A DNA stretch of 28,904 nucleotides from an uncultured Collinsella sp. (lineage in GTDB: Bacteria > Actinomycetota > Coriobacteriia > Coriobacteriales > Coriobacteriaceae), in contig URRT01000004.1 of NCBI GenBank assembly GCA_900550355.1, positions 1 to 28,904 of the forward strand, written 5' to 3'. The notes below the pieces were generated by a model. It worked only from the letters and a program-made list of their open reading frames with translations. It was not told where the DNA came from and did not search any database. This document shows positions 7,919 to 15,562 of this stretch, piece by piece (position 1 is the first letter of the stretch; every line of letters starts with the position of its first letter). The translations under genes were made by a program, and so were the position numbers.

Positions 7919-7935
7919 CAAACGCTTCGCGTTTG
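7919..7935. repeat. Third palindrome with the same GCTTCGC core
   Basis: CAAACGC-TTC-GCGTTTG forms a 7-bp perfect stem with the TTC loop shared by the two larger repeats. Confidence 0.65.
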
Positions 7936-7953
7936 CTTAACGCTCGCACCCTG

Positions 7954-7969
7954 GCGGGTTCGAGTCCCG
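7954..7969 (+). repeat. tRNA T-arm remnant in inverted orientation
   Basis: GCGGGTTCGAGTCCCG on the plus strand is identical to the T arm of the tRNA-Gly on the opposite strand. The rest of a tRNA (acceptor, D and anticodon arms) cannot be folded around it, so it is a remnant and not a functional gene. Confidence 0.6.
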
Positions 7970-7979
7970 GCGCTTGGTA

Positions 7980-8021
7980 GTAAAAAGCACGGCAACGTAA
8001 CGCTGCCGTGCTTGTGCTTTT
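7980..8021 (-). terminator. Terminator of tRNA-Gly
   Basis: An 8-bp stem GCACGGCA/TGCCGTGC (7987-7994, 8004-8011) is followed on the minus strand by TTTTT. The plus strand also ends in a T run, so it could act in both directions. Confidence 0.8.
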
Positions 8022-8024
8022 TAC

Positions 8025-8099
8025 TGGAGCGGGCAACGGGACTCGAACCCGCGAGTGTCAGCTTGGGAAGCTGATGCCTTACCACTTGGCGATGCCCGC
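8025..8099 (-). tRNA. tRNA-Gly (anticodon CCC)
   Basis: The 75-base sequence folds fully: acceptor GCGGGCA/TGCCCGC, D arm GCC-AAGTGGTAA-GGC, anticodon stem TCAGC/GCTGA with loop TTCCCAA (anticodon CCC), five-base variable region, T arm GCGGG-TTCGAGT-CCCGT, discriminator U and an encoded CCA. U as discriminator is normal for bacterial tRNA-Gly. A promoter lies just upstream (8113-8142) and a terminator just downstream. Confidence 0.97.
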
Positions 8100-8112
8100 A
8101 TATGTGGGGGAT

Positions 8113-8142
8113 AGTATAACGCGGTTGTCTTGTTCGATACAA
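8113..8142 (-). promoter_or_regulatory. Promoter of tRNA-Gly
   Basis: TTGTAT (rc of 8137-8142) and TATACT (rc of 8113-8118) are separated by 18 bp, and the -10 ends 13 bp before the first tRNA base. Confidence 0.65.
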
Positions 8143-8251
8143 GGGTGGCGATGCTTGTTTTAGCTGTGAAGATTCGTTTGAAAATCGCGTCAATTGTGGA
8201 GACGAGGACCTTTAACCTCCTGTTCTCCCTATCTTCTACCTGCACTTTTGC

Positions 8252-8396
8252 TTGATTGTTGAATTTGAGCTCAATTTGTCAGGAATTGGGCAAGCTTTTG
8301 GTCAGGCTCCGGTACTTACCCGCATGAACCTCGGGGGTAGCCTCATCCTACGCGTCGCAGCCTCCCCGTGCGGCGCACGAGGGATAAGGAGCAGCC
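8252..8396 (+). other. Leader region of the adhesin gene, possible structured 5' UTR
   Basis: The gap upstream of the adhesin has complementary segments TACCC/GGGTA (about 8319-8339) and a GTGC-GGC-GCAC hairpin just before the AAGGAG at 8386-8391. It is G/C-rich compared with the AT-rich 8150-8290 stretch before it. I do not recognise a riboswitch class, and no clear -35/-10 pair stands out. Confidence 0.3.
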
Positions 8397-11300
8397 ATGT
8401 CCAACGCACCCACGCACTCTGTCCACAGCGCAATCGCAACAGGTCCGCTGCTCCTGCTCCTCTTCCTGCTTTTCGGCTGCCTGGCACCGGGAGCCGCATT
8501 TGCCGTCGATGGCTACGACCAGCTCGGCTTCCGCACTATTAGCGATGATTGTGGGCCCTTCTTCGTCGGCAAGTATGAAGCTCAAGACGCCTCGATTGCC
8601 TACTGCATGAACCAGGAGCGCCCCGGCCCCACCAAGCCGGGCGGCCCATGGCTCAACTTTGATCAAGGCTGGGTGTGGCTCGACGACGAGTTCGCGCCAA
8701 TCGTTTTTCACGGATATCCTCCCGCCACGTCGTTTGGCGGTTACCATCTTTCACCCGATCGCGCCCGCGCCGCCACCCAGCTTGCCGTATGGATGCTCAA
8801 CGGCACTACCCATGTCGACGGCACCTACTCCTACACGACCGCTCAGGGTAAAACCAAGAGCGGACACTTTACCGCCGACAATGAAGTCGTGGCGGCTGCG
8901 CGGTGGCTCCACGACAGCGCAAAATCAGGAAGCATCAAAGCCGCTCCGCACCGCGCGCGACGCTATCTAGGGGCCGTATCGGGCGGCAGCAAACGTCAAG
9001 ACATGCTCTATGTACTGCCGGCGGTCTCTGTTTCCTTCCAAAAGCAGTCTGCTAACACCGTTATTACCAGCGGAAACAATACCTATCAGTTTACCGGGGC
9101 AACATTCGATATTTTTGAGAGCGCCAGCGGCGCGCGTGTCGGCACCATCAAGATGGACAGCAACGGTCGAGCGCAAGCAACACTTCTGCCCAACACGGCA
9201 TACTACCTAGTTGAAACGAAGGCGCCGGCCGGCTATGTCCCCCGCCACGATCGTATTGCCTTTACCACGGGGAATGACGGCGGGCGGGTCGCCATTGATG
9301 AACAGCCCGGCACCATCAACCTGCGTATCGTAAAACTCGATACCGCGACGAATGCCGGCCCCCAGGTAGGTTCTTCACTCGCAGGAGCAGAGTTCACGTG
9401 TGTGTCGCAATCAACCCCTGGATGGGCGCAAATCCTCACGACCGACGAAAGCGGTCAGGCCACCCTCGCCGATGTCCCCTTAGGAACCTTTACCATCTAC
9501 GAATCAAAAGCCCCCGAGGGCTACCTGCCATCCAACGACAGCTGGACCTATACCGTTGGAGCCGACCAGCTCGGCGATTCAGGCGTGGTCGAGATCGAAT
9601 CTCGCATTTCCGATATCCCCATTGCGTTTGACCTTGAGATTTCCAAATTCAAGGATTACGGCAATAGCGACCAATCCGGCCTAGAGCAGCCGGCGGGTGG
9701 TGTTGTCTTTGAGGTTGTCAGCAACAGCTCTCAGCAGGTTGTTGGCACACTGACCACAAACATCTATGGCTTTGCCTCCACCAAAGATCAGCCCGAAGCA
9801 TGGTTCGGCACAGGCAAGCGACCCGCCGGTGTCCACGGAGCCGTCCCATACGACCGTGCCGGCTACACGATTCGCGAGGTTCCGGAAACCGTCCCCGAGG
9901 GTTTTAAACGTGCAGGGGAATGGACCGTCGGGGCCAATCAGATTTCCGACGGCGCCGAGCTTCAATATATCGTGGACAACCACGCTCTGTCGACGCATCT
10001 CCAGATTGTAAAACGCGATGCCCAAACAGGCGCTTCTGTTCCCCTAGCCGGATTCTCCTTCCAACTCCTCGACAGCAATCACGAACCTGTCTCACAAACT
10101 TGCTGGTATCCAGCACATAACGTAATGGACACCTTTACGACTGACGCGACCGGGACCGTCACACTGCCCGAATCGCTCGTGCCGGGCACCTATTATGTAC
10201 GCGAAACCTCGGCCAAAGAGCCCTATCTTGTCGGCGAAGAAATCGAGGTAAACATACCCGCCGACATGAACCTAACGCCCGTTGCAATCGCCTCGTATTA
10301 TGACCACGCCGCGACCGGAAATATCAGGATCGTTAAAACCGATGCCGTAGACGGCAGCAGCCTCGCGGGCGCCATCTTTGAGATCCGTGCCTCGGGTGAT
10401 ATCGTGCGCCCCGACGGTAGCATTGCCGCACTCGACGGTGAGACTGTCGCTACCGTCACGACGGATGAAACTGGAGAAGCACGCGCGGACAACCTCCCAC
10501 TGGGATCTGGCACCGCACGCTACGAGGTTGTCGAGACTCAAGCGCCGGCAGGCTTCTTGCTCGATCAGACAACCCATATTGTCGACCTTACTTATGCCGA
10601 CCAGAAAACACCCGTTGTAGAAGCACGGCTTAACGTATCCGACGATTACACCAAGGTTGATATCTCCAAGGTCGATGCAAGCGGTGAGCAGGAAGTAGAA
10701 GGCGCACGGCTCACCTTATATGGTCCCGATAAAACCGAAATAGACTCCTGGACCTCATCCGACAAGCCACACCGCGTCGAACATCTTGCACCCGGCACCT
10801 ACTCGTTGCGCGAAATGATGTCTCCGCGGACCTATGACCTTGCCGAGGAGATAACGTTTGAAATAAAGGATACGGGAGAAGTCCAATCCGTCGCGATGAA
10901 GGATGCGCCCATCGAGATCAAGGGGCAGGTCGACAAGCGTCAGGAACTTGTCCAACCTATCGAAAAGGGCCTGTTGGCTAACGGCGATGGTAAAAACCGT
11001 GCCGCGATGCAAACCAATACGGATGGGCTTTTCTCCTATACCATCGACGCTCGAAACAATTCAACTACCTGGGTTGATGAGTTCACACTTACCGATGATC
11101 TTGAGTGTACCGAGGACGATACGGCGAGATTCGTCTCAATCGAAACCCCCGTCGCCATCGGCGACCTCAATGGTCTGTGCAACGTGTGGTATCGCACGAC
11201 GCCGTTGGACTCGACAGACGTCGATGAGCCGGCAAACGCGACACTTGACGATGGGCACGAAAATCCTTGGCTTGAGTCCGATGAAGTAAGGGAGAGTCTG

Positions 11301-11828
11301 GGTGAGGATTGCCGCCTCGTCGATTACGACGGCTGGCACCTCTGGAAGGCGGATGTCTCGACCACGGAATCCACCACACTCGAGGCGAAAGAACTCGACC
11401 TTGCGTCCAATACCGTCGTAACGGGCATTCGAATTGAATACGGTGCGGTAGCCGCCGACTTTACGACTCGAAGCGATGCGGATTCTTGGACCCGCGATGA
11501 TCTCAAGGATGAGCACGACGACCTTGACGATGCCAAAGCAATCCTTGGCACAGACGCTCGGGGCGCAGTCGTACACATGCAGGCAACGTCGGCTTATACG
11601 CCCCAAACCGCACTCACCAACAGCGCACGCGTCGATCTTTGCCGCAACGGTGGCGGCGATAAACTTGAGTCACATGACGAGGACCGTGTCATTCAACGCT
11701 GTACCCTACCGCAGGACCTACCGGCAACAGGATCAGTTCCCATCGCCGCTTGCATCACCGCGCTCCTGACCTCGGGTGCCGCAGCCCTATGGTTCGCTCG
11801 CCTTAGGTCGATCCCAAAGAAGCGCTAG
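8397..11828 (+). CDS. LPXTG-anchored surface adhesin with thioester and repeated Cna-B/SpaA domains
   Basis: 1143 residues. Signal peptide about 1-36 (cleavage after AFA). An N-terminal thioester domain is suggested by Cys70 (IAYCMNQ) and TQLAVW (127-132), whose Cys and Gln would form an internal thioester that can bond covalently to host surfaces. About six Cna-B/SpaA-type beta-sandwich repeats follow between about 210 and 830, marked by K-D openings (RIVKLD, QIVKRD, RIVKTD) and E-boxes such as ETKAPAGY, ESKAPEGY and ETQAPAGF, typical of Lys-Asn isopeptide domains. A larger Asp/Thr-rich domain (about 840-1100) precedes the sortase signal LPATG (1108-1112), a hydrophobic helix and the basic tail RSIPKKR. 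AAGGAG lies five bases before the ATG. No sortase gene is in the window. It stands alone on the plus strand between tRNA-Gly and a convergent small gene. Confidence 0.92.
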   Translation: MSNAPTHSVHSAIATGPLLLLLFLLFGCLAPGAAFAVDGYDQLGFRTISDDCGPFFVGKYEAQDASIAYCMNQERPGPTKPGGPWLNFDQGWVWLDDEFAPIVFHGYPPATSFGGYHLSPDRARAATQLAVWMLNGTTHVDGTYSYTTAQGKTKSGHFTADNEVVAAARWLHDSAKSGSIKAAPHRARRYLGAVSGGSKRQDMLYVLPAVSVSFQKQSANTVITSGNNTYQFTGATFDIFESASGARVGTIKMDSNGRAQATLLPNTAYYLVETKAPAGYVPRHDRIAFTTGNDGGRVAIDEQPGTINLRIVKLDTATNAGPQVGSSLAGAEFTCVSQSTPGWAQILTTDESGQATLADVPLGTFTIYESKAPEGYLPSNDSWTYTVGADQLGDSGVVEIESRISDIPIAFDLEISKFKDYGNSDQSGLEQPAGGVVFEVVSNSSQQVVGTLTTNIYGFASTKDQPEAWFGTGKRPAGVHGAVPYDRAGYTIREVPETVPEGFKRAGEWTVGANQISDGAELQYIVDNHALSTHLQIVKRDAQTGASVPLAGFSFQLLDSNHEPVSQTCWYPAHNVMDTFTTDATGTVTLPESLVPGTYYVRETSAKEPYLVGEEIEVNIPADMNLTPVAIASYYDHAATGNIRIVKTDAVDGSSLAGAIFEIRASGDIVRPDGSIAALDGETVATVTTDETGEARADNLPLGSGTARYEVVETQAPAGFLLDQTTHIVDLTYADQKTPVVEARLNVSDDYTKVDISKVDASGEQEVEGARLTLYGPDKTEIDSWTSSDKPHRVEHLAPGTYSLREMMSPRTYDLAEEITFEIKDTGEVQSVAMKDAPIEIKGQVDKRQELVQPIEKGLLANGDGKNRAAMQTNTDGLFSYTIDARNNSTTWVDEFTLTDDLECTEDDTARFVSIETPVAIGDLNGLCNVWYRTTPLDSTDVDEPANATLDDGHENPWLESDEVRESLGEDCRLVDYDGWHLWKADVSTTESTTLEAKELDLASNTVVTGIRIEYGAVAADFTTRSDADSWTRDDLKDEHDDLDDAKAILGTDARGAVVHMQATSAYTPQTALTNSARVDLCRNGGGDKLESHDEDRVIQRCTLPQDLPATGSVPIAACITALLTSGAAALWFARLRSIPKKR

Positions 11829-11836
11829 CGCGATGA

Positions 11837-11904
11837 AAAAGCGGGCCAGGCAGGCCCCCGGCCCCCCCCCAGACGGAGCCAGTCCCCTGGCTCGCCCGCT
11901 TTCA
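11837..11904. terminator. Bidirectional terminator between the adhesin and the convergent small gene
   Basis: Outer stem AAGCGGGC/GCCCGCTT (11839-11846, 11894-11901) encloses an inner hairpin GAGCCAG/CTGGCTC (11876-11882, 11887-11893) and C5 and C9 runs. TTT follows on the plus strand and TTTTT on the minus strand. Confidence 0.75.
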
Positions 11905-11923
11905 ATCATGTAAATCGCCGTAT

Positions 11924-12142
11924 CTACTCTGCAGACGAAGATCCACCATCAACGATTGTCTGCTCGGACTCAGGAATCCCATCGGCACCCGTACTCTGTT
12001 CTTGCTCCACCTCTTCGCTGATTGCGGAGGCAGGGGTCGAGCCCTTCGCACCCACGATGTAGGCAGCCCCAAATCCTAACGCAATGGCAATCAAGGTCAA
12101 AATCACGTAGACAGGCCAATGGCGCTTAATATACGAAAACAC
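11924..12142 (-). CDS. Small single-pass membrane protein (function unknown)
   Basis: 72 residues: a short basic N-terminus, one membrane helix at about 10-32 and an acidic, Ser/Glu-rich tail that is probably extracytoplasmic. The start is GTG, with AAGGAG (12148-12153) five bases upstream, and it lies 21 bp after the stop of the M28-like gene, so the two are likely co-transcribed. No family recognised. Its operon position suggests an accessory role to the membrane-bound M28-like protein, but nothing in the sequence proves it. Confidence 0.7.
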   Translation of the reverse strand: MFSYIKRHWPVYVILTLIAIALGFGAAYIVGAKGSTPASAISEEVEQEQSTGADGIPESEQTIVDGGSSSAE

Positions 12143-12163
12143 GTTGACTCCTTAGAGCTCCGT

Positions 12164-15100
12164 CTACGAACGGCGGATAACCTCGGTCACGACCTCGGAT
12201 ACCGTGGCAATGTTCGTCGGGTTGACATTGTGAGGCAGGTCGTCCTCAGTACGAGCGCAAGCCAGACGCGTGCCGTCCACGCCGGCGATGGTGAGGGCTC
12301 GGCGGCTCGCCTCGAGCGCGGCATAGGCATCGGTCTTGGCATAGGGCATCTCGAGCGCGCCACAATCGACATGGAACGACTTGCACACCTTGCTGACCAG
12401 GTTCATGATGCGGCGATCGCCCTTGAGCAGCTGTTGTTCGCCCTCAACCGTCACCACCGAAAGCCTACCGGCGCCGACGGATTCAAGATTGATGAAGAAT
12501 ACGCCGCGGAGCTTATCGCGATGCGAAGCCAAGAAGGCCTTCATGCCGGCGCCATCACAATCCGAGGCGCCCGTTGCCACAAACCAGATATCGTGACCGA
12601 GCAGCTCATCATCGCCCATAGAGGCGACAGCCGAGAGCATATCTTCGGAAGAAGCGCCATCGGAAGACGTAGCGCCACCCTTCCAGCCATCGTTATCGTC
12701 CTCGAAGTTATCCCACGAACCGATACCGCGACCGGACTTCTTGGCATCGTAATCGTCTTCGACGCCCAGCCAGTCACTCATGCTGTCCTGCTCGTTTTTC
12801 TTTTTACGGCCGAACAGGCCACCCAGGCCGCGCTTACGAGACTTGGGTGCCGCCGGGGCGGGAGCCGAAATGGTCTCGCTCGGCTGCGCGCCCGACGCAA
12901 CGGGCATAGGAGGCGCAACGGGTGCCGACGTGGGTTCGGGACCTTGAGCGGTAGCAAAGGGGTCGTTGACCTGGGCAGAGGGATCGGGAAGGTCGAACAG
13001 CGACGTACGAGACGCAACGTTTGCCTGCTTCATAGACGGCAGCGACGGATCGGGGACCGAAGCCAGCGGAGACGAGGAAGGTGCAGGCGACGGTGCCGAC
13101 GCCGGATCGGGAACATTCATCTGCGGACGCGGCGATGACTGGGAGGAAATCTGGGCCATAAGGGAATCGACCGTTTCGTCCTGGGTGGGAGCAACATCGG
13201 CAACCGTGGCACCGGAACCACTCGGAGTCGGCATGGTGAAAATCTGCGTGGAGTAAGGCCTCGACTCATTTGTCTCGGGAGCCTCGGAAACCGCAGGCAC
13301 TTCCTCCTGCTCGGCCTCGGTCGAATCATCTTGCTTGGCTGCCGCGTATTGCTCTTCGTCAGAGTTGGCCTCGACGGACTCGTCCTCGGCGGTATCTTGG
13401 ATTTCGGCAGCATCAATGGGCTCGTCATCGTCTGCCGCGTCGCCCTGCTCATCGGAAACAGGAAGGGGCTCGGCAATCGCGGTGCCTTGCTTTTCAAACG
13501 TTATCGTGGAATCGAACTGCACGGCATCAAACGACATGGTGCTATCGACGTGCTGCTGAGCCTCGAAAGACGTTGTTGCCTCAACAACATCCGCTGACGT
13601 CGGTTGCTGGGACTCAAAGGACGTCGTAGCTTCGGCAGCGTCGACGGGCCCGGACTGCATAGCCTCGTTCTGCTCAAACTCTTGCGCCGCGCGCTCACGT
13701 GCCGCCTCGGCTGCCTGCTGCTGAGCGATAGCCTCCTGCTCGGCAGCCTCGCGTGCGGCAGCGCGCTTCTCCTCGAAATCGTCGACAAATTTCTTGCCCT
13801 TTGCAAGCGCACCCTTAAAGAAGTTGGAAGCGCTGGCGCCAATCGAAGAGAACGCGGATGCAATATCGGCATGGGGCGTTGCCGCGGGAATCTCGGCCGA
13901 GAAATCAGTATCGCTCTCGTAAGACACGCGCATCGGCTGTTCAGCGTAATCGTCGTCAGACTCGTCCGCAACGTCTTGCGCCGGCGCGGCGGGAACCAAA
14001 ATGTCCAGTCCTGCCGAGGGATCGATCGCGGACACCGCCTCGGGCTCGGCAACGGCAGCGGTAACCGCGGCAGACTCATCATCCACGGTGGCAACGGGCG
14101 CAGGCGCGGTCACGACGGGGGCAGGCTCGGGCTCAAACGTCGGCTCCTCGCCTTCCTCGTAATCGAGCGTGCAGGACTCGGGAAGCATGCCGAGCGCTCG
14201 GATGGCATCCGAACCAAAGCGGATATTGCCGGCGGCATTGCGATAGAGCTTGGGCTTGGGCTCGGCGACCTCGACCACCGCGGGCTCCTCCGCCGGCTTG
14301 GCGGTGGACTTTTCCTCGGTGGACACTTCGGCCTGGGCAGTCTGGTCCTGAGCCTCGGGCGCGATAACGCCGATCATCGTCTCGTCGGCAGAGGCACCCT
14401 CAAAACCATCGATCTGTCCATCAAAAGTCTCGTCCTGCTCGGGTGCGTCGACAGGCGCAACCGGCTGGCCAAACTCGTCCTCGTCGTAGGAAGGTTCCTC
14501 ATATTCAATGGTGTTGCCGTAGTCGTTTTGCTGCTGGGCCGCGGCATACTCGGCCGCCGCGCGCGCCATTTCCTCGGCGCGACGCTTCTGCTCGCCAAAA
14601 TAGGTGTCGAATGGAATGTCGTCGGGGAACTCGTTTTCGCCCTGATAGGGGGCGACGTTGTCCATGACACCGAGCATGGCGGCAACAGAGGACTTGTTGC
14701 ACACCGCGCCAGACGTGTAGGGAAGCACAAAACGGTTGGAGATGATATTGGCGGCGTTGGCCAGTGCCACAAGGGAGGCCAGAATCGCGACAATCCACAG
14801 CAGCACCTTGAGCACGCCGGGAAGCGGCAGGATACGCAGGATGGCGACAGCCGCGGGCGCGATCGTGGCGACAGGCAGGAGCTTGGCGATGAGCGCGCGA
14901 TACGGAGCGTAGGGCTCGCGAGCAAGGAGCTCGGCGCGGGGGGAATCATAGTGGGCCACCACGACGACCGGGCGGTTGCGCGGAGACGCAAGCGGGCCCG
15001 AGGCCTTGTGATAGGCGATGACATTTTGACTCACTCCGGTCTTTCCCAGGCGCGAAACCACGGGATGCCCCGTGCGCTCGAGCACGTAGAGCACGGCACC

Positions 15101-15364
15101 GACAATGGCCAGCAAGGTGCCGACCAAGCCAATGCCGCCGCCGATGCCCATCAGCAAGGCGCCGGCAAACGCCAGGATACCGGTAACGGCAAACGCCAAC
15201 CTGCTGGGTGCGGGAGCATTAAATTCCTGCACCTCGGGGTCAAAGCCGTGGTTGCGGAAAATCTGAGCGATATCCTCGGCAGCCAGGCGCTCTTCTTCAC
15301 TGCACGCCGGCGTAATGCCGGTGTTCTGCAGCAGGTGGTTAATATAGTTCTGGGTGTTCGCCAT
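12164..15364 (-). CDS. Membrane protein with a split M28-like peptidase domain and a very long acidic linker
   Basis: 1066 residues from the chosen ATG, which has GGAG six bases upstream; an extra 50 in-frame codons upstream look non-coding. Four hydrophobic segments lie at about 56-75, 76-95, 160-180 and 183-205. Between pairs two and three is an M28-like core VVVVAHYDSPRAE (His138, Asp140). It continues as YTSGAVCNKSSVAAML (about 216-231), then a roughly 650-residue Ala/Glu/Pro/Ser-rich linker (about 255-905), and resumes as IWFVATGASDCDGAG, FFINLESVGAG and DDLPHNVNPTN (His1045). By recalled alignment with Streptomyces-type M28 aminopeptidases, the metal-bridging Asp is Cys222, the catalytic Glu is Ser934, the next Glu is Asp935 and a later ligand Asp is Glu961. 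It may therefore be inactive or use altered chemistry. Fold assignment is likely; activity is uncertain. Confidence 0.75.
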   Translation of the reverse strand: MANTQNYINHLLQNTGITPACSEEERLAAEDIAQIFRNHGFDPEVQEFNAPAPSRLAFAVTGILAFAGALLMGIGGGIGLVGTLLAIVGAVLYVLERTGHPVVSRLGKTGVSQNVIAYHKASGPLASPRNRPVVVVAHYDSPRAELLAREPYAPYRALIAKLLPVATIAPAAVAILRILPLPGVLKVLLWIVAILASLVALANAANIISNRFVLPYTSGAVCNKSSVAAMLGVMDNVAPYQGENEFPDDIPFDTYFGEQKRRAEEMARAAAEYAAAQQQNDYGNTIEYEEPSYDEDEFGQPVAPVDAPEQDETFDGQIDGFEGASADETMIGVIAPEAQDQTAQAEVSTEEKSTAKPAEEPAVVEVAEPKPKLYRNAAGNIRFGSDAIRALGMLPESCTLDYEEGEEPTFEPEPAPVVTAPAPVATVDDESAAVTAAVAEPEAVSAIDPSAGLDILVPAAPAQDVADESDDDYAEQPMRVSYESDTDFSAEIPAATPHADIASAFSSIGASASNFFKGALAKGKKFVDDFEEKRAAAREAAEQEAIAQQQAAEAARERAAQEFEQNEAMQSGPVDAAEATTSFESQQPTSADVVEATTSFEAQQHVDSTMSFDAVQFDSTITFEKQGTAIAEPLPVSDEQGDAADDDEPIDAAEIQDTAEDESVEANSDEEQYAAAKQDDSTEAEQEEVPAVSEAPETNESRPYSTQIFTMPTPSGSGATVADVAPTQDETVDSLMAQISSQSSPRPQMNVPDPASAPSPAPSSSPLASVPDPSLPSMKQANVASRTSLFDLPDPSAQVNDPFATAQGPEPTSAPVAPPMPVASGAQPSETISAPAPAAPKSRKRGLGGLFGRKKKNEQDSMSDWLGVEDDYDAKKSGRGIGSWDNFEDDNDGWKGGATSSDGASSEDMLSAVASMGDDELLGHDIWFVATGASDCDGAGMKAFLASHRDKLRGVFFINLESVGAGRLSVVTVEGEQQLLKGDRRIMNLVSKVCKSFHVDCGALEMPYAKTDAYAALEASRRALTIAGVDGTRLACARTEDDLPHNVNPTNIATVSEVVTEVIRRS
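13497..13650 (-). repeat. Repeat of T-T/M-S/T-F-E/D motifs in the M28-like linker
   Basis: Four short units in the linker translation follow one another: EATTSFESQQ, EATTSFEAQQ, DSTMSFDAVQ and DSTITFEKQG. They resemble each other more than the surrounding sequence and look like a degenerate tandem repeat inside a disordered region. Confidence 0.6.
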
Positions 15365-15562
15365 GTGCGCTCCACATCCATAATCCGACAAATAGGCCCA
15401 ATGCATGCACATTAGAACCGTATATAGTCGAAAGTATACCCCGAGCGAGCGCAAACGACCGAATTCGGGGCATCTTAACGCCGCGAGCGGACAAGGATAT
15501 AGCCTAATCTCCATATCGGACTAAAATCATGGCAACAAACGACCTTCTCATGCGAGGATTCT
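15365..15562. other. Divergent intergenic region between the M28-like gene and the WYL pair
   Basis: It holds a -10-like TATACT on the minus strand (15433-15438), a 10-bp palindrome CCGAATTCGG (15459-15468) and a TAAAAT on the plus strand (15522-15527). None has a good -35 partner, so the promoters of the two divergent units cannot be fixed. Confidence 0.35.

Larger units (their letters stand above)
7666..8024. other. Gene-free mosaic of tRNA-Gly fragments and palindromic repeats
   Basis: This stretch between purB and tRNA-Gly has no credible gene. It contains two near-identical 30-bp repeats with a palindromic core, a third related palindrome, an 18-bp copy of the 3' end of the neighbouring tRNA-Gly, a T-arm remnant in the opposite orientation, and a strong terminator. 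The short frames across it have no ribosome-binding sites and are made of these repeats. Confidence 0.75.

Noticed and set aside
7833..8042. attL/attR of an integrated element made by the 18-bp tRNA-Gly repeat
   Set aside because: The repeats enclose under 200 bp with no integrase or cargo gene, so a present-day integrated element is not supported; a scar remains possible.
7712..8193. Short frames across the tRNA-Gly region on both strands
   Set aside because: They cover the tRNA, its fragments and palindromes, lack ribosome-binding sites and share no protein features.
13604..15415. 603-codon plus-strand frame opposite the M28-like gene
   Set aside because: A shadow frame: Gly/Arg/Leu-rich with no domain, whereas the minus-strand frame has membrane helices and M28 motifs.
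15365..15514. Fifty-codon N-terminal extension of the M28-like protein
   Set aside because: It crosses the divergent promoter region and has no Shine-Dalgarno; GGAG sits before the ATG at 15364.
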